A stretch of 64,000 nt of DNA from Proteles cristata cristata (lineage: Eukaryota > Chordata > Mammalia > Carnivora > Hyaenidae): contig JAESUZ010003095.1 of the NCBI GenBank assembly GCA_017311185.1, forward strand, positions 310,001 through 374,000, given 5' to 3'. The translations under genes were made by a program, and so were the position numbers. Positions within the stretch are counted from its first letter, which is position 1. Every line of letters begins with the position of its first letter. Under the pieces are notes generated by a model, which worked only from the letters and a program-made list of their open reading frames with translations, was not told the origin of the DNA and did no database searches. Below, in pieces: positions 12,374 through 24,260 of this stretch.

Positions 12374-15300
12374 TTCCAGGCAGGCTCCATGCTGTCAGCA
12401 TGGTACCTGATGCAGGGCTCGCCATTAGATCATGACCTGAGCTGAAATCAAGAGGCAGATGATTAACTGACTGAGCCCCCCAGGTCCCCCAAACTATTTC
12501 TATAATTATGCAGATAAATAGGATTATATACTTAATTGTAAATCATTCTAATAAAAATTTTAGGATTTACCTGATTTCTTATTCTATGTATCATTTTTTA
12601 TTACTGCTCATAACAACATGTTTGAGACACTTTCACTAGTTTAAAATTTGATTTTTTTGGTTACTTGGTTCACCTTTCCTTTTATGAGAGGCATTTTTGA
12701 GTTAATTTTCTCCAAGATCAGCAATAAATACATTTAGAGAAGAGCAGCGGCATTTATATTAAAACTATGGGAGAATAGTGTTTTGTACAGTTTTTCAGTC
12801 GTGTCCTATTTTAAACTACAAACATTATTATGTTTGATTCTCATATTCATTACCTTTGTTTAACAGTTCTCAAATTGATAATAATTGAAAGATTATCTGT
12901 AAGTGGGTTATATTTTTGCATAAGGGATCTTCTGGCTTAGGTAAGGTATCTGCAATAGAGAGACATTGTCCCTATTCTTTTTTTTTTTTTTAATGTTTTT
13001 ATTTATTTCTAGGAGAGAGAGAGAGAGAGAGCGTGAGCAGGGGAGGGTCAGAGAGAGAGGGAATCACAGACTCCAGGCTCCGAGCTGGCAGTCAGCACAG
13101 AGCCCGATGCGGGGCTCGAACCCACAAACCGCGATATCATGACCTAAGTGAAAGTCGGATGCTTAACCGACTAAGCCACCCAGGCGCCCCACATTGTCCC
13201 TATTCTTATTCAGCAAAATGACACCAGAGTGAGGGAGCTCACTGCAAACCCAACAGTGTGATTCCTTATTGGACCCTCATGACAGCCTTTACCTGACGTG
13301 GCAGATCTCACATTTTACAATACACATAAAATCATAAAATGGCCTGTGTCATCTCAGGAGCTTTATCATGTAAATGTTTTTGCAGAACATATTAGCACAG
13401 CAGTAACATTTTTTCTTTGATTCATATTTTATGTTATCTGGTGATCTCCTATCCCTGCCTTGACCAGTTAAATCACATAAGGATATCACCTAATGTAATA
13501 TTCTTTTAATTTCCTTCTTTGCTTACTCATGTGACCCTCAAACATTAATAACTTCTCCAATGCCATGTAATTCATTACTATACCTGATGAGATTTAGCTA
13601 GGATACTCTTAAACCATATGACTGTTGACATGTATTTACATTGTATAACACCACAATACTTATAATATAACATAATATAATATAATATAATATAATATAA
13701 TATAATATAATATAATATAATATATACAGCATAAAATATATAATGAACTTAATTTTTCCCTAAATCTCCCTAAATTGCAGATAAGTATAAATTATCACTC
13801 AACAGAAGACAAGACTTAAGGTAGTGAAATTTTAAGTGATCTATAAAGTCCTAGAGTTTTTTTCCAGAGTTTATACATATTGAAGAAGGCTATTCAATAT
13901 CTATATAATGTCTACTAGAGAACTATTCCTGGCAGCACTGTTCCACCGTAGATTTTAATTCTTCCTAGTTTTCATGCACACACCTGGATTTGCTTGAATG
14001 CATATTAGATACATTAAATGAAGCTTATTGAAATCTGATCATGTTTTATGATAGTCACATATTACATACTGATAAATGTATCCAATCATAGTGAACGAAG
14101 TCATTTGAAGAGTAGTGAGATTCATTCTCAGAAGCAGACATTCCTTCCCTGAACATTTATTGAGCCACTGCCATGGTAGCTTTATACTTTGCAGTTTCGG
14201 GGGATTGAACGCTGTCTCTCTCCTCACATAAGTCATCCTCTAGTACAGTGTGTGGATCGATAAATATGCAATAATACAGATATGTTGGGATGCAAAAGGT
14301 GCTGAAGAGGCTATTTAAGGGGTCCAGGCTTGATCTCGTTATGAAGTAGGTGATCCCCGTCATCTTAAAGGAGAAGTGGGAATTTTCTAGGAAAAGGCAA
14401 GGGGATCAGATTTTAGTGTAGGCCAGCTATTCTACAGATGGTTAAGATCCTGAGTAAAAACAAATCATCAATTATCAAAGAATAGAAAAGAATGGAAGAT
14501 GTGCCACAAAAGGAATTCATGCCTTCAGTACCTCTATTCTAATGTTAATCTGCAACTCAGTCTTAGAGTAGTTTGTGAGGAGGACCTTCACTTGCCAAAC
14601 TGAGTGCATAAGCAATGGGCGCACAGCAAATACTTAATTTATTGCCGGTCTCACCGACCTTTGCAATTAGTACATCTGGTAACTTTTGTCCAGGAGAGTG
14701 ACCTGTCTCCTTGGAATTTCCTAATACTCAAACTCGAGCCAAGCTAACGCATCAGCACCTCCCACCTTTTGAACAGTGAGAAGAAAGGTATTCAAGAAGC
14801 ACTTTTCACGTATAATACATGCTCTGCCAAGTGATAAGCTTCAAGATGGCAGACAACTTCTCTTCCATGGTCACTGCCATATCCTCAGTGCCTCACTGCT
14901 TCCGTATGTTTGTTGACTGTCACCCACGCCCATCAGAATACCTTATTCCCACAAAAAGCTACCTCGTACAGCTGGAATTTCAACGTGGCACTTTAATGCA
15001 CTGAGTCTAGTTGAACGATAGTGGCCCCGATTCACTTAACACAGTCACTAAGAAGAAAATTGAGGTGGACAGTTGTCAAAAACTGTTTACTAATCCTGCA
15101 GAGGGAGGACCATCAAGGAGATAAGCACTTTTCCAAAGACAAGTTGCTTCATTAAAATTTTTAAACCGCTATACTCCAGACGCTCTTAATGTCTTCTTCA
15201 GGCATTATAAAATTCATATTTTGACCCTTTACTGCAAAGGATAATGGACGTTAGTTTTATTTTTTTTTTTAGCTAACGTAACATTTTTATTTCTTCCAGA

Positions 15301-16612
15301 AATCTACATGTATGCGCCGGAGATATTACAGTCTGGGAAGTACAGTGTTCGATTACCTAGAGACTACTAATTAATTTAGAATTACATGTTGGTTTTTTTT
15401 CTAATACTTATAATTAATCTCTTTTTCCTCTTGGAGCTCCAAACACCATTAGCTAAATAAATAGCTTGCTTGCCTCATTTACTGCAACTTTGAATTCTCA
15501 TTTGTCCCTATCTAACAAAATAATTATGTATTTTAACATTTTTTGCAAAATTAAATTCTTTTCCTCACTCCTAGTAATGTGTTCCGAAGCCTTGTCATTT
15601 TCTCTCCATCCTAGTACAGTAAGGAACAGTTGAATTTTCGATAGAATTTTCTCCGCCTCTATTCATGTTTACTGGTATAACTCTTATGATAAAATTGGTC
15701 TAAATGGCTACATAACTAAGAATAGCTTAATTTTTTGTGTAGGCAGAAAACCTGTTTTAGAACCATAACCTGAAAAGGCTGCAAAACGATTTTTTGTAGA
15801 ATGGTTTTATATTTCTTTGATTTGAGAGATGACATAGCTTCTTACGTACACACTACTGGGGAGATACTCTATTTTGGCCAAAGAAAATATGTAGCATTCA
15901 AATCTATTTCCGATTTAGCATTGGGTTGCTTCTAGGACATGGGCTTTTCCATAATAATGGAAAGGTACTTTGGGAATTGAAATTCCAAAAGTTTTTAATC
16001 TAAAAGGCACAGTTGTTTAATACGGTATTATTGAGGCTAGCCAGAGTTTAAATATTTAATTTTTTGTGTGTATTGTTTTACCGCAGGTGGAACACCCCCA
16101 GAGGTCAAAGAAAGCTGTGTGGCACAAACTTCTGTCCAAGCAGAGGAAGAGGGCTGTGGTGGCCTGCTTCCGAATGGCTCCTTTATATAACCTGCCAAGG
16201 TCAGAATTTTTTAATGTCAGCAACAGATGAAAGTCCTTTTTTCCCTAGTAAGCTGCAGGAGTATCGTGTCTGTTTTCATAGGAGTGTGGTAGTCTGAGAG
16301 ACGGATGCAGGAGAAGTCTTGGCTCTTTTGTGTAATGCTTGAATTTGTTTTTCTCTGTCGGATGATCTTAGAGAACTGCGATGTGCAGCATAATTATTAA
16401 ATTACTTCTAAACACCGAGGAGGATCTGCTCACATACATAAGGCAGGGTAGGGTAATTAGGAACTCTCTCTTTGGAGCCAGACTGCCTTGATTTGAACCC
16501 TGGCATGTCAGCTGATGGCTTTGTGATCATTGGTCAAGTTTCTTACCTGACTTTGTTACAGTTTTTTCTTTGCACCATGATGAGATTTGCCTCATGGAGT
16601 TGTTCAGATCAT

Positions 16613-16644
<32 letters not shown>

Positions 16645-19600
16645 AGATTCAGAGTCTTTGTTTATTTTTATTTTTTTTACAAATAGTCTAATTGTCAAGT
16701 TGGTTTCCATATAACACCCAGTGCTCCTCCCCACAAGTGCCCTCCTCCATGCCCATCTCCCCCATCACCCCCCAATACCCATTAGTCCTCAGTTTGTTCT
16801 CAGCATTCAAGAGTCTCTCATGGTTTGCCTCTCTCCCTCTCCCCCACTATTTCCCCCCTTCTTCTCCCCCTTGATCCTCTGTTAAGTTCCTCCTAATTCT
16901 CCTATACGTGCAAACATATGGTATTTGTCGTTCTCTGCCTGTTTAGATTATTTAATGGGTTGAGGTAGAGAGGGTGCTTAGAACCAAACTTAACACTATC
17001 AACTTTCATTGTTGTTTATAGTTTTTTGTGGTTATCTGTCTTGGGGAGAAGAATCAATATGGATCTAGTTTATAGAAATAACAGAAATGGGTTTAACAGA
17101 CCCTCAACCTTCTCGTAGAGCCACAGCTCTCATTCTCATTCATAGAGAAACTGGTACATTTGAGTCTGACTTGGTGGCCCAGGGACCATTTCGGCCTCCT
17201 TGCAGTTTTTCTAAGAAACTGTGCGCTTGCCGCACTGAGCTTTGTATAAGTGGCCTCGTCCCCACATCTGGTAAACAGGACTCCACTCGACTGCATCTCT
17301 TTTTTTGGAGTATCTCTGACCAAACCATACCCTTCAACTCCTTGCAAATGGAGCAATTTCTCCTCTTTGTTTCCAGGATCCCCCTTTTTTAAAATTTATT
17401 TACTTTTTTACATTTATTTATTTTTGAGAGAGAGAGTGAGACAGAGCATGAGCCGGGAAGGGCAGAGAGAGAAAGAAACACAAAATTTGGTTTTTGTTTT
17501 GTTTTGTTTTGTTTTTTTACAAATAGTTTATTGTCAAATTGGTTTCCATATGAGACACCCAGTGCTCATCCCCACAAGTGCCCTCCTCCATGCCCATCTC
17601 CCCCCTCCCCCCAACATCCATCAGTCCTCAGTTTGTTTCTCAGCATTCAAGAGTCTCTCATGGTTTGCCTCTCTCCCTTTTCCCCACCATTTCCCCCCTT
17701 CTTCTCCCCCATGGTCCTCAGTTAAGTTCCTCCTAATCCTCCTATACGAGAAGCACAGAATTTGAAGCAGGCTTCAGGCTTTGAGCAAGTGTTCAGCACA
17801 GAGCCTGACATGGGGCTCGAACCCATGAACCGTGAGATCATGACCTGAGCTGAAGTCAGATACTTAACAGAATGAGGCACCCAGGCGCCCCTCCAGGACA
17901 CTTTTATGGACCTCTCATTGTGGGCCTGTTTGTCTCTCTGATTCAGAATTTGTGATCTTTTATTTTTTAAATTTATTTATTTATTTTGAGAGAGAGGATT
18001 CATGTTGAGCAGGGGAGGGGCAGAGAGAGAATCCCAAGCAGGCTCTCAGCTGTCACCATGGAGCCCAGTGTGGGGCTCAAACCCACGAACTGTGAGATCA
18101 AGACCTGAGCCAACACCAACAGTCAGTTGCTTAACCAACTGAGCCACCCAGGCTCTTTTGAGATGTTTTAGAGTTTTATTCATTTATATCCTTAGTACCT
18201 GCAACCCTGACCTTCAGTACATCTTTGAATAAATAAATGGGTCAGGGAGTAACAAACAAAATACACACCCCTCCCCCAGCGCTCAAACAAAGCGAACAAA
18301 GAAGCTTCATACCTTCCCCTTTCAGTGAAACAGCTGGATTCCTTGCTGAGGCACGTTCACTGAGTATTAAATACATTAATTTCCCCCTCAGACCATGTGC
18401 TGCTTTTAAATTCTCTGACTCAGTTATGGTGTCAGTAATTAGTCAATAGAACACTAACCTTGAATTCATAGTCTTACTCCTTTTCTGGTCACTCTTATAC
18501 AGTCACTCTCCAGATTCCATCAGATTTTTCTTGGATCTCTTTCCACATTGTTATCCTTCCCTTTATGGCCACCCCTCTGGCTCACTTGTTTATTGCTTCA
18601 TATCAGGTTGATGGCCGCAGATTCTATGTGTTTCCCTGATGTCACAGAATCTGCTGTTTCACTCTGTCATAGAACCTTTTCAAATTGTATCCTTCATTGT
18701 GGTGGTTCTCAGACCTGGTGCTTTGGGAAATACACTCAAATTCATTTAAGAAACACTCAGGCCTTAGTCTGCTGGATCAGAATTTCTGCGAGAGCTTAGC
18801 AAGTGTATTGTTTAAAAGCCACTCAGAGGGGGACCTGGGTGGCTCCGCCAGTTAAGCGTCCGACTTCGGCTTAGGTCATGATCTCACGGTTTGTGGGTTT
18901 GAGCCCCGTGTCGGGCTCTGTGCTGACTGCCAGCTCAGAGCCTGGAGCCTGCTTCAGATTCTGTGTCTCCCTCTCTCTCTGACCCTCCCCTGCTCATGCT
19001 GTCTCTCTCTCAGAAATAAATAAAACATTAAAAAAATAAGCTACTCAGATGATTCTGTTGTATCAATGAGGTTGAGCCTATCCTTGGTCATGCCTGGTCC
19101 ATGCACAGGACTTTATGTTGATTTTTAGATGTTCTGGATGCACTATCATTTCCTCTCCTTGGTTTTCCAAGCCCTTCATAAACCTATCAAACCATATGTC
19201 TCATGACTCCATAACCCCCCCTTAGTACCATTAGGCTCAGTTCCAGAGTCCAGCTCCAGCCAGGTCCAGGGATCCCTGAAGAATGGATGGTGTCAGTGAG
19301 GGAGAGATGAGAGAGCCATGAGAATCTTTCTAGTCACCAGGCAGGCATCTCTGCCCTGTCAGTTTTGGTGTCTTTATTTATAGGGAAAACATTAACATGG
19401 CATCAGAAAACGGAATTTTTACAATAGATATTTCTCTGTGATAAGATGTTTTTGGAAAATGTACGGAAACAGGTTTTACAGAAGTATTCTTGCAGAACTG
19501 CCCCAATTATAGTGAGGTTGAGTAACTAAGAAAATAACAGGGTATTCACATTTTAATAACACTAAGATTAAATCATAGGTCTGTAGATACTCTTCTCCAT

Positions 19601-22600
19601 CCTCATCACAGCTGCCAGTGTAAGGGAAGGTGTTTGTAGAATGTAGGCCTTAGGGAAGGGACTGCTATACATCATCAGTTACCAAAGGTCTATGTGGTAA
19701 CTTACATTCTGCCCTTATCTGTTCCTTCTCTCTAAGTTAGGCTCTTTGTCTCCAGGCAAGACTTAAGGGTCCAGTTATATGCTTTATGGCACCGGAGAGC
19801 CAACCATACCTTCAAAGAGTTTTGCTCATATCCAGTACATAGAATAGCCTCTTTGAGTGTATTTACCTTTGAGTCTAGTTTTATGATTTCTTGAATAGCT
19901 AGGGCATGAGAGACATTTTAGGTTAGCTGATTTACATGTTGAACTGTATGAACCTCTTGGACTAACGCAACGGTAGAAACAGAATTGTACACATAAAGGT
20001 CAATCTTTTATGAGTAAGGGTCATTAGCCTGTTCATAGCTCAAGGGAAAATATAGAAGGAAACAGGACCTGCTGGAGACATGAAGTCTGTTCCCATAATC
20101 AAAAGAAGAAGTTCCCACAATAAGTTCCTTCACAGGTGCAATCATCATACCAGGGCCAGAATAAGGGGACAAGTCACTCCCGATACCGATCAACAGGGTA
20201 CCTTGGGGGTCAGTGCTCAAGCAGAAATAATTGAGTGGGGTGGATATCAGTCGTCATCTGATTGGCAAGAGACCGTGCAAACTTGCTTTAACCTCACCAG
20301 GAGCTTTCTCAACTAGTGGGCTCAGAATGGCTCCCAACAGCTCAGCTTTCTTTCCATCCTATAATGATACGTCTCCTTTTCACACTTCTTATAGTCTCAT
20401 ATGATGTTCCCTTAAGGTCATGACTCTCTTTTATCCTTTCCTATGGTGGTGTCTTACCCATACCACTCAGCAGCTTCGTGATGAGCTTACTTATTCTTTT
20501 AGTCCTCACTATTATTTTTTATTTCATAGGCCACCATTTATCATCAGTATTCCAGTATTTAATCTTTGAATGTATACTCTACTAAGTTCATGTAATACGC
20601 TTTGTTTTGTCATTCTCAGGGCCTGTATCTAATGTTAACCATTGAATAATTCCTTTATTAAGCCTTATTAAATTTAGCCACAGCCACTTGATGTTATAAC
20701 AGCTACCGCGCTTAATGACCATCCATCTACCCCATATGCTTCATCTCATTTTAAATCTTCTCAGATTGAAGAGCAGATAGGGTCTCCTAGTTTTATCAAT
20801 GAGCAAAAAGTGAAAGTTGGTAAAGTGAATAACTTGACCAGTATTATGCAGCTTAGAATTGGCAAAGCCAGAATTTAAATGGAAGTCAGCTAGTGACAGG
20901 GAAAGCCTTGCCTTCTTTACTACAATGTGTTGCCTCTCCAGTCAGTATTGGGAGGTTTATTTTTATTTTGTCTCTTTGAGAGCACTGAGAGTCCAGTGAT
21001 AAATTGAAACCTTTTCAATTTAAAAACAAAACAAAACAAACCTCTTTGTTTGAAATTATGCTTCTCTTTTAGGCACCGGGCCGTTAACCTTTTTCTTCAG
21101 GGATATGAAAAGTCTTGGATTGAGACAGAAGAACACTACTTTGAAGATAAGCTGATCGAGGATTTAGCAGTATGTCTTACAGGGGCTGTAAGATGAAAGC
21201 GGGCTCAGGCTTGGTGGGGTAATGCTGGCGTGACCAAGTTATCACATCACAGTGAAGGGAAGATCCCACTGCAGATTGCCTGTCCCAGGAAACTTTTTAT
21301 TCTTGACTGTTACTGCATTCAGCGTTTAGGGAACATCTTATTCTTATTTCAGAGGTCTCATCAACACCCAGCAATTCCGAATTTCAGGTGAAGGATAGAA
21401 GTTTATTATTAACCAAGCGTTGACTGGATTATTCTTTTGAATTCTTCTACAGAGCACCTTTAAACACCTCAGAATCAGTATAGAGCTGTAAAAGCTGAAC
21501 CACATAGAAGCTATTCACCAAAAATAAGTTGGAGGTTAACAAAAGCCAATGAGAAGTAGCTGACTTTTAAAAACACATGAGGCAGAGAATGATAGACTGT
21601 ACACAGGAACAGGAAGCCCTGGTAAAATGCAGTAGATGGCGACTAGAGTTCTGGTCCTGCCATTTTTTGTGGGTAAAGATGTTCTTGTACTGAGAACAGA
21701 GCAGTCTTCACCTTTTTTTTCTTTAATGTTTATTTTTTTTTGAGGGGGGAGGCACTGTGCAAGTGGGGAAGGAACAGAGAGAGAGAGAGGAGAGGAGAGA
21801 AAGAATCCCAGGCAGGCTCCATGCTGTCAGCATAGAGCAGGGTATGAGGCTCAAACTCAAGAAGCCATGAGATCATGGCCTGAGCCAATATCAAGAGTCA
21901 GATGCCTAACTGACTGAGCCATCCAGGCGCCCAGTCTTAATCTTTTAAAAGTCATGGACCTGTTTAAATATCTGATGAAAACCAGGGCCCCTGGGTGGTT
22001 CAGTTGGTGAAGTCTCTGACTCTGGCTCAGGTCACGATAATCATGGTTTGTGAGTTCGAGCCCCACGTCGGGCTCTGTGCTGACAGCTTGGAGCCTAGGG
22101 CCTGCTTCAGATTCTGTGTCTCCCTCTCTCTCTGCCCCTCCTCCCTCATGCTCTGTCTCTCTCTCTCTCTCTCTCTGTCTGTCTCTCAAAAATAAATAAA
22201 CATAAAATTATTTTTTAAAATATCTGATGAGAACCATTTTCTCAGGAAAACTTAGAGGGATGTGGTCCCATGGAATTTTGCAGACTACTTGGAGGTTTCT
22301 TGACTCCCAATTTAAAGACCTTGTCTCTAAAAGCTGTGGTGTTTTTTTTAACTCTCATGTTATCAGGGAACATTGGATAAACTGATATAATTCATGAAAG
22401 CTCAACCCTTATTATCCCCATATATTTTAAATGAATTCTAGTTTGTCTTTAAAACCAAAACAGCCCAGAGAATTTTGCGTATCTTACAGAAGTATACCCA
22501 GTACCCACAATATTAAACTTTAAATCCAGGAAAGAACTACATTTATGTAGAGAGAAAATCAGTCTAAATAGGTAAGGCCCCAGAGGTAACAAAAGTCATT

Positions 22601-24229
22601 AAACCATTCATTCAACAGACACTCAAGGTTAATTAATCCTACAGTCAGTAAAAATGCATAATAGTTTTCCTCATGTTAAAAGTTCTAATAGTACAAAATT
22701 ATTCTTTTTAAGTTTAATGTAACCAAAAATAAAAAATGTGGATGTGGTTCACGCGTTAACTTTTAGCATTCTTTCCCTGTCACGGTTTGTGTAGGCAAAG
22801 ACAGTGCTGTGTTTAATAATCAATTTTCAGTGTTGTATGGACTAAATTTTTATACTTGGAACAACTTAGGATTTTGTTGTAATTCTTTGTAAATTGAGCC
22901 CCCCTGTAAAGCTGAAATCTCTGTACTAAATACACCCCCAGGTGTAAATCTGCTTCTGAGAACAGCAGAGTATTTAAATAATGTGAGTCATCCTCACCCA
23001 TAGTGTTTTTGGGTCCAATTATTAAGTAACTTCTTAAGCTGCATAATTTTGCATTGATTGTGTAGCACACACATATGCAAAGTATATATAAAACACACAC
23101 GTGCATGCACAAAGCCTATAAAGCGTGTGCAGTTGCACACACATGCCTCAGCAGGAAGAAAATAGCTTTCCTTGTATTCATTGTTCCTGACCCTCATATT
23201 GCTTCTGAGTTTGAGTGAAAATTCATTTTAATGTTAAATTTTATCAATTTGGTCTTTTGTAGAAACCCGGCGCAGACCCTCCAGAGGAAGAGGAAGGCAC
23301 GAAGAGAGTTGATCCCCTCCATCAGCTCATCCTTCTGTTTAGTCGAACAGCTTTAACAGAGAAATGGTATGGTTGGGAGGGTTCATGTGAGCATAGGAAG
23401 AACAGATAAAGAAATCCAGTGTCTCAGTATCCTGTGTGTCACATATTCATGTTTTGGTTTCGTCTGATTCCCATTAGGAGAGAGAATTGTTCCAAGAAAG
23501 GACTCTCAGCCACACACCTGTAGGCCAACATTCATTCAAGTGCAGACTTCCATGTCTTCACTATGAGCTCCAGTTCTTCCTGACAACTTTGTCATTAGCT
23601 GATTTACTTGATCCTAAATCTTATAAAATGATTTTTTCTTCTTCACAAATGGCCTTTATGAATAAAAGAGCCCAAAGCAATTCCAGTACACAAAAAAATA
23701 TTGGGAGGCCCATGGTGACCCAAATTTCCTGGGTAGATTGTGCATTGGGTCTTAGGAAACCTTTAGAAGGTGGGTAAACCATCATCTCAACAGGAAATTT
23801 TTTGAGGTCTATTTTAAGGGCATTCTCCACTTTCCTTGGCTTCTAAAGCCTTGTTCATATGAATTCCCTGAAGCCACTGAGGCTGACCCACTCTGTGGTT
23901 AAATAAGCTTTGCACTCAGATGCCAAGTAATCAGAATAAGCTCAGCGTTTGCTCCTAATAGGGAGCACTGCATAGATTCGCTCTGTGAAGGAAACCTTTG
24001 AGAGGTTTGAGAGGTTATAAAACATTTATCTGCATCCCTGCCATGCAGAAGAAATCCTCCTTTTCTCTACACCTCACTCTGCTTCCTGCAGAAGCTGGAA
24101 GATAATTTAATTATCAGTCCTATCCACATGAATGTTTTCAGAGACTAGATGAATTCATGTGACCTCTCTGCATGCCATAATAATGCACATTTCTCCCTCT
24201 TAGCCAATGTGATCCATTCTCTCACGATG

Positions 24230-24260
<31 letters not shown>

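Larger units (their letters stand above)
12000..16086 (+). other. RYR2: RYR2 intron, about 4.1 kb, containing a decayed cassette exon
   Basis: Holds a CT/TA microsatellite (12242-12282), SINEs at 12283-12490 and 12980-13190, a TATAA array (13661-13724) and the 36-nt exon-like segment at 15300-15335. The stretch 13730-15290 has no repeat I recognise. Confidence 0.85.
16200..21072 (+). other. RYR2: RYR2 intron, about 4.9 kb, dense nested repeats
   Basis: Contains a MIR split by an L1 tail (16450-16990), a SINE split by another L1 tail (17396-17891), SINEs at 17961-18157 and 18828-19037 (the latter inside a hAT piece), a possible minus-strand LTR (19220-19560), an unassigned stretch with an open frame (20008-20220, minus), and a MIR at 20735-20900. 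Confidence 0.85.
21170..23262 (+). other. RYR2: RYR2 intron, about 2.1 kb
   Basis: Two SINEs in opposite orientation (21717-21931 and 21985-22217) can pair as inverted repeats in the transcript. A short L2-like piece lies near 22607-22640. Nothing else recognised. Confidence 0.88.

Noticed and set aside
17087..17392. 101-codon frame, overlapping minus-strand frames nearby
   Set aside because: No homology, no splice context, adjacent to L1 and SINE insertions; several overlapping frames on both strands are open, as expected by chance.
21857..22189. 110-codon minus-strand open frame
   Set aside because: It runs through two SINEs; its Arg/Glu repeats are the translated GA-rich SINE tail, not a gene.
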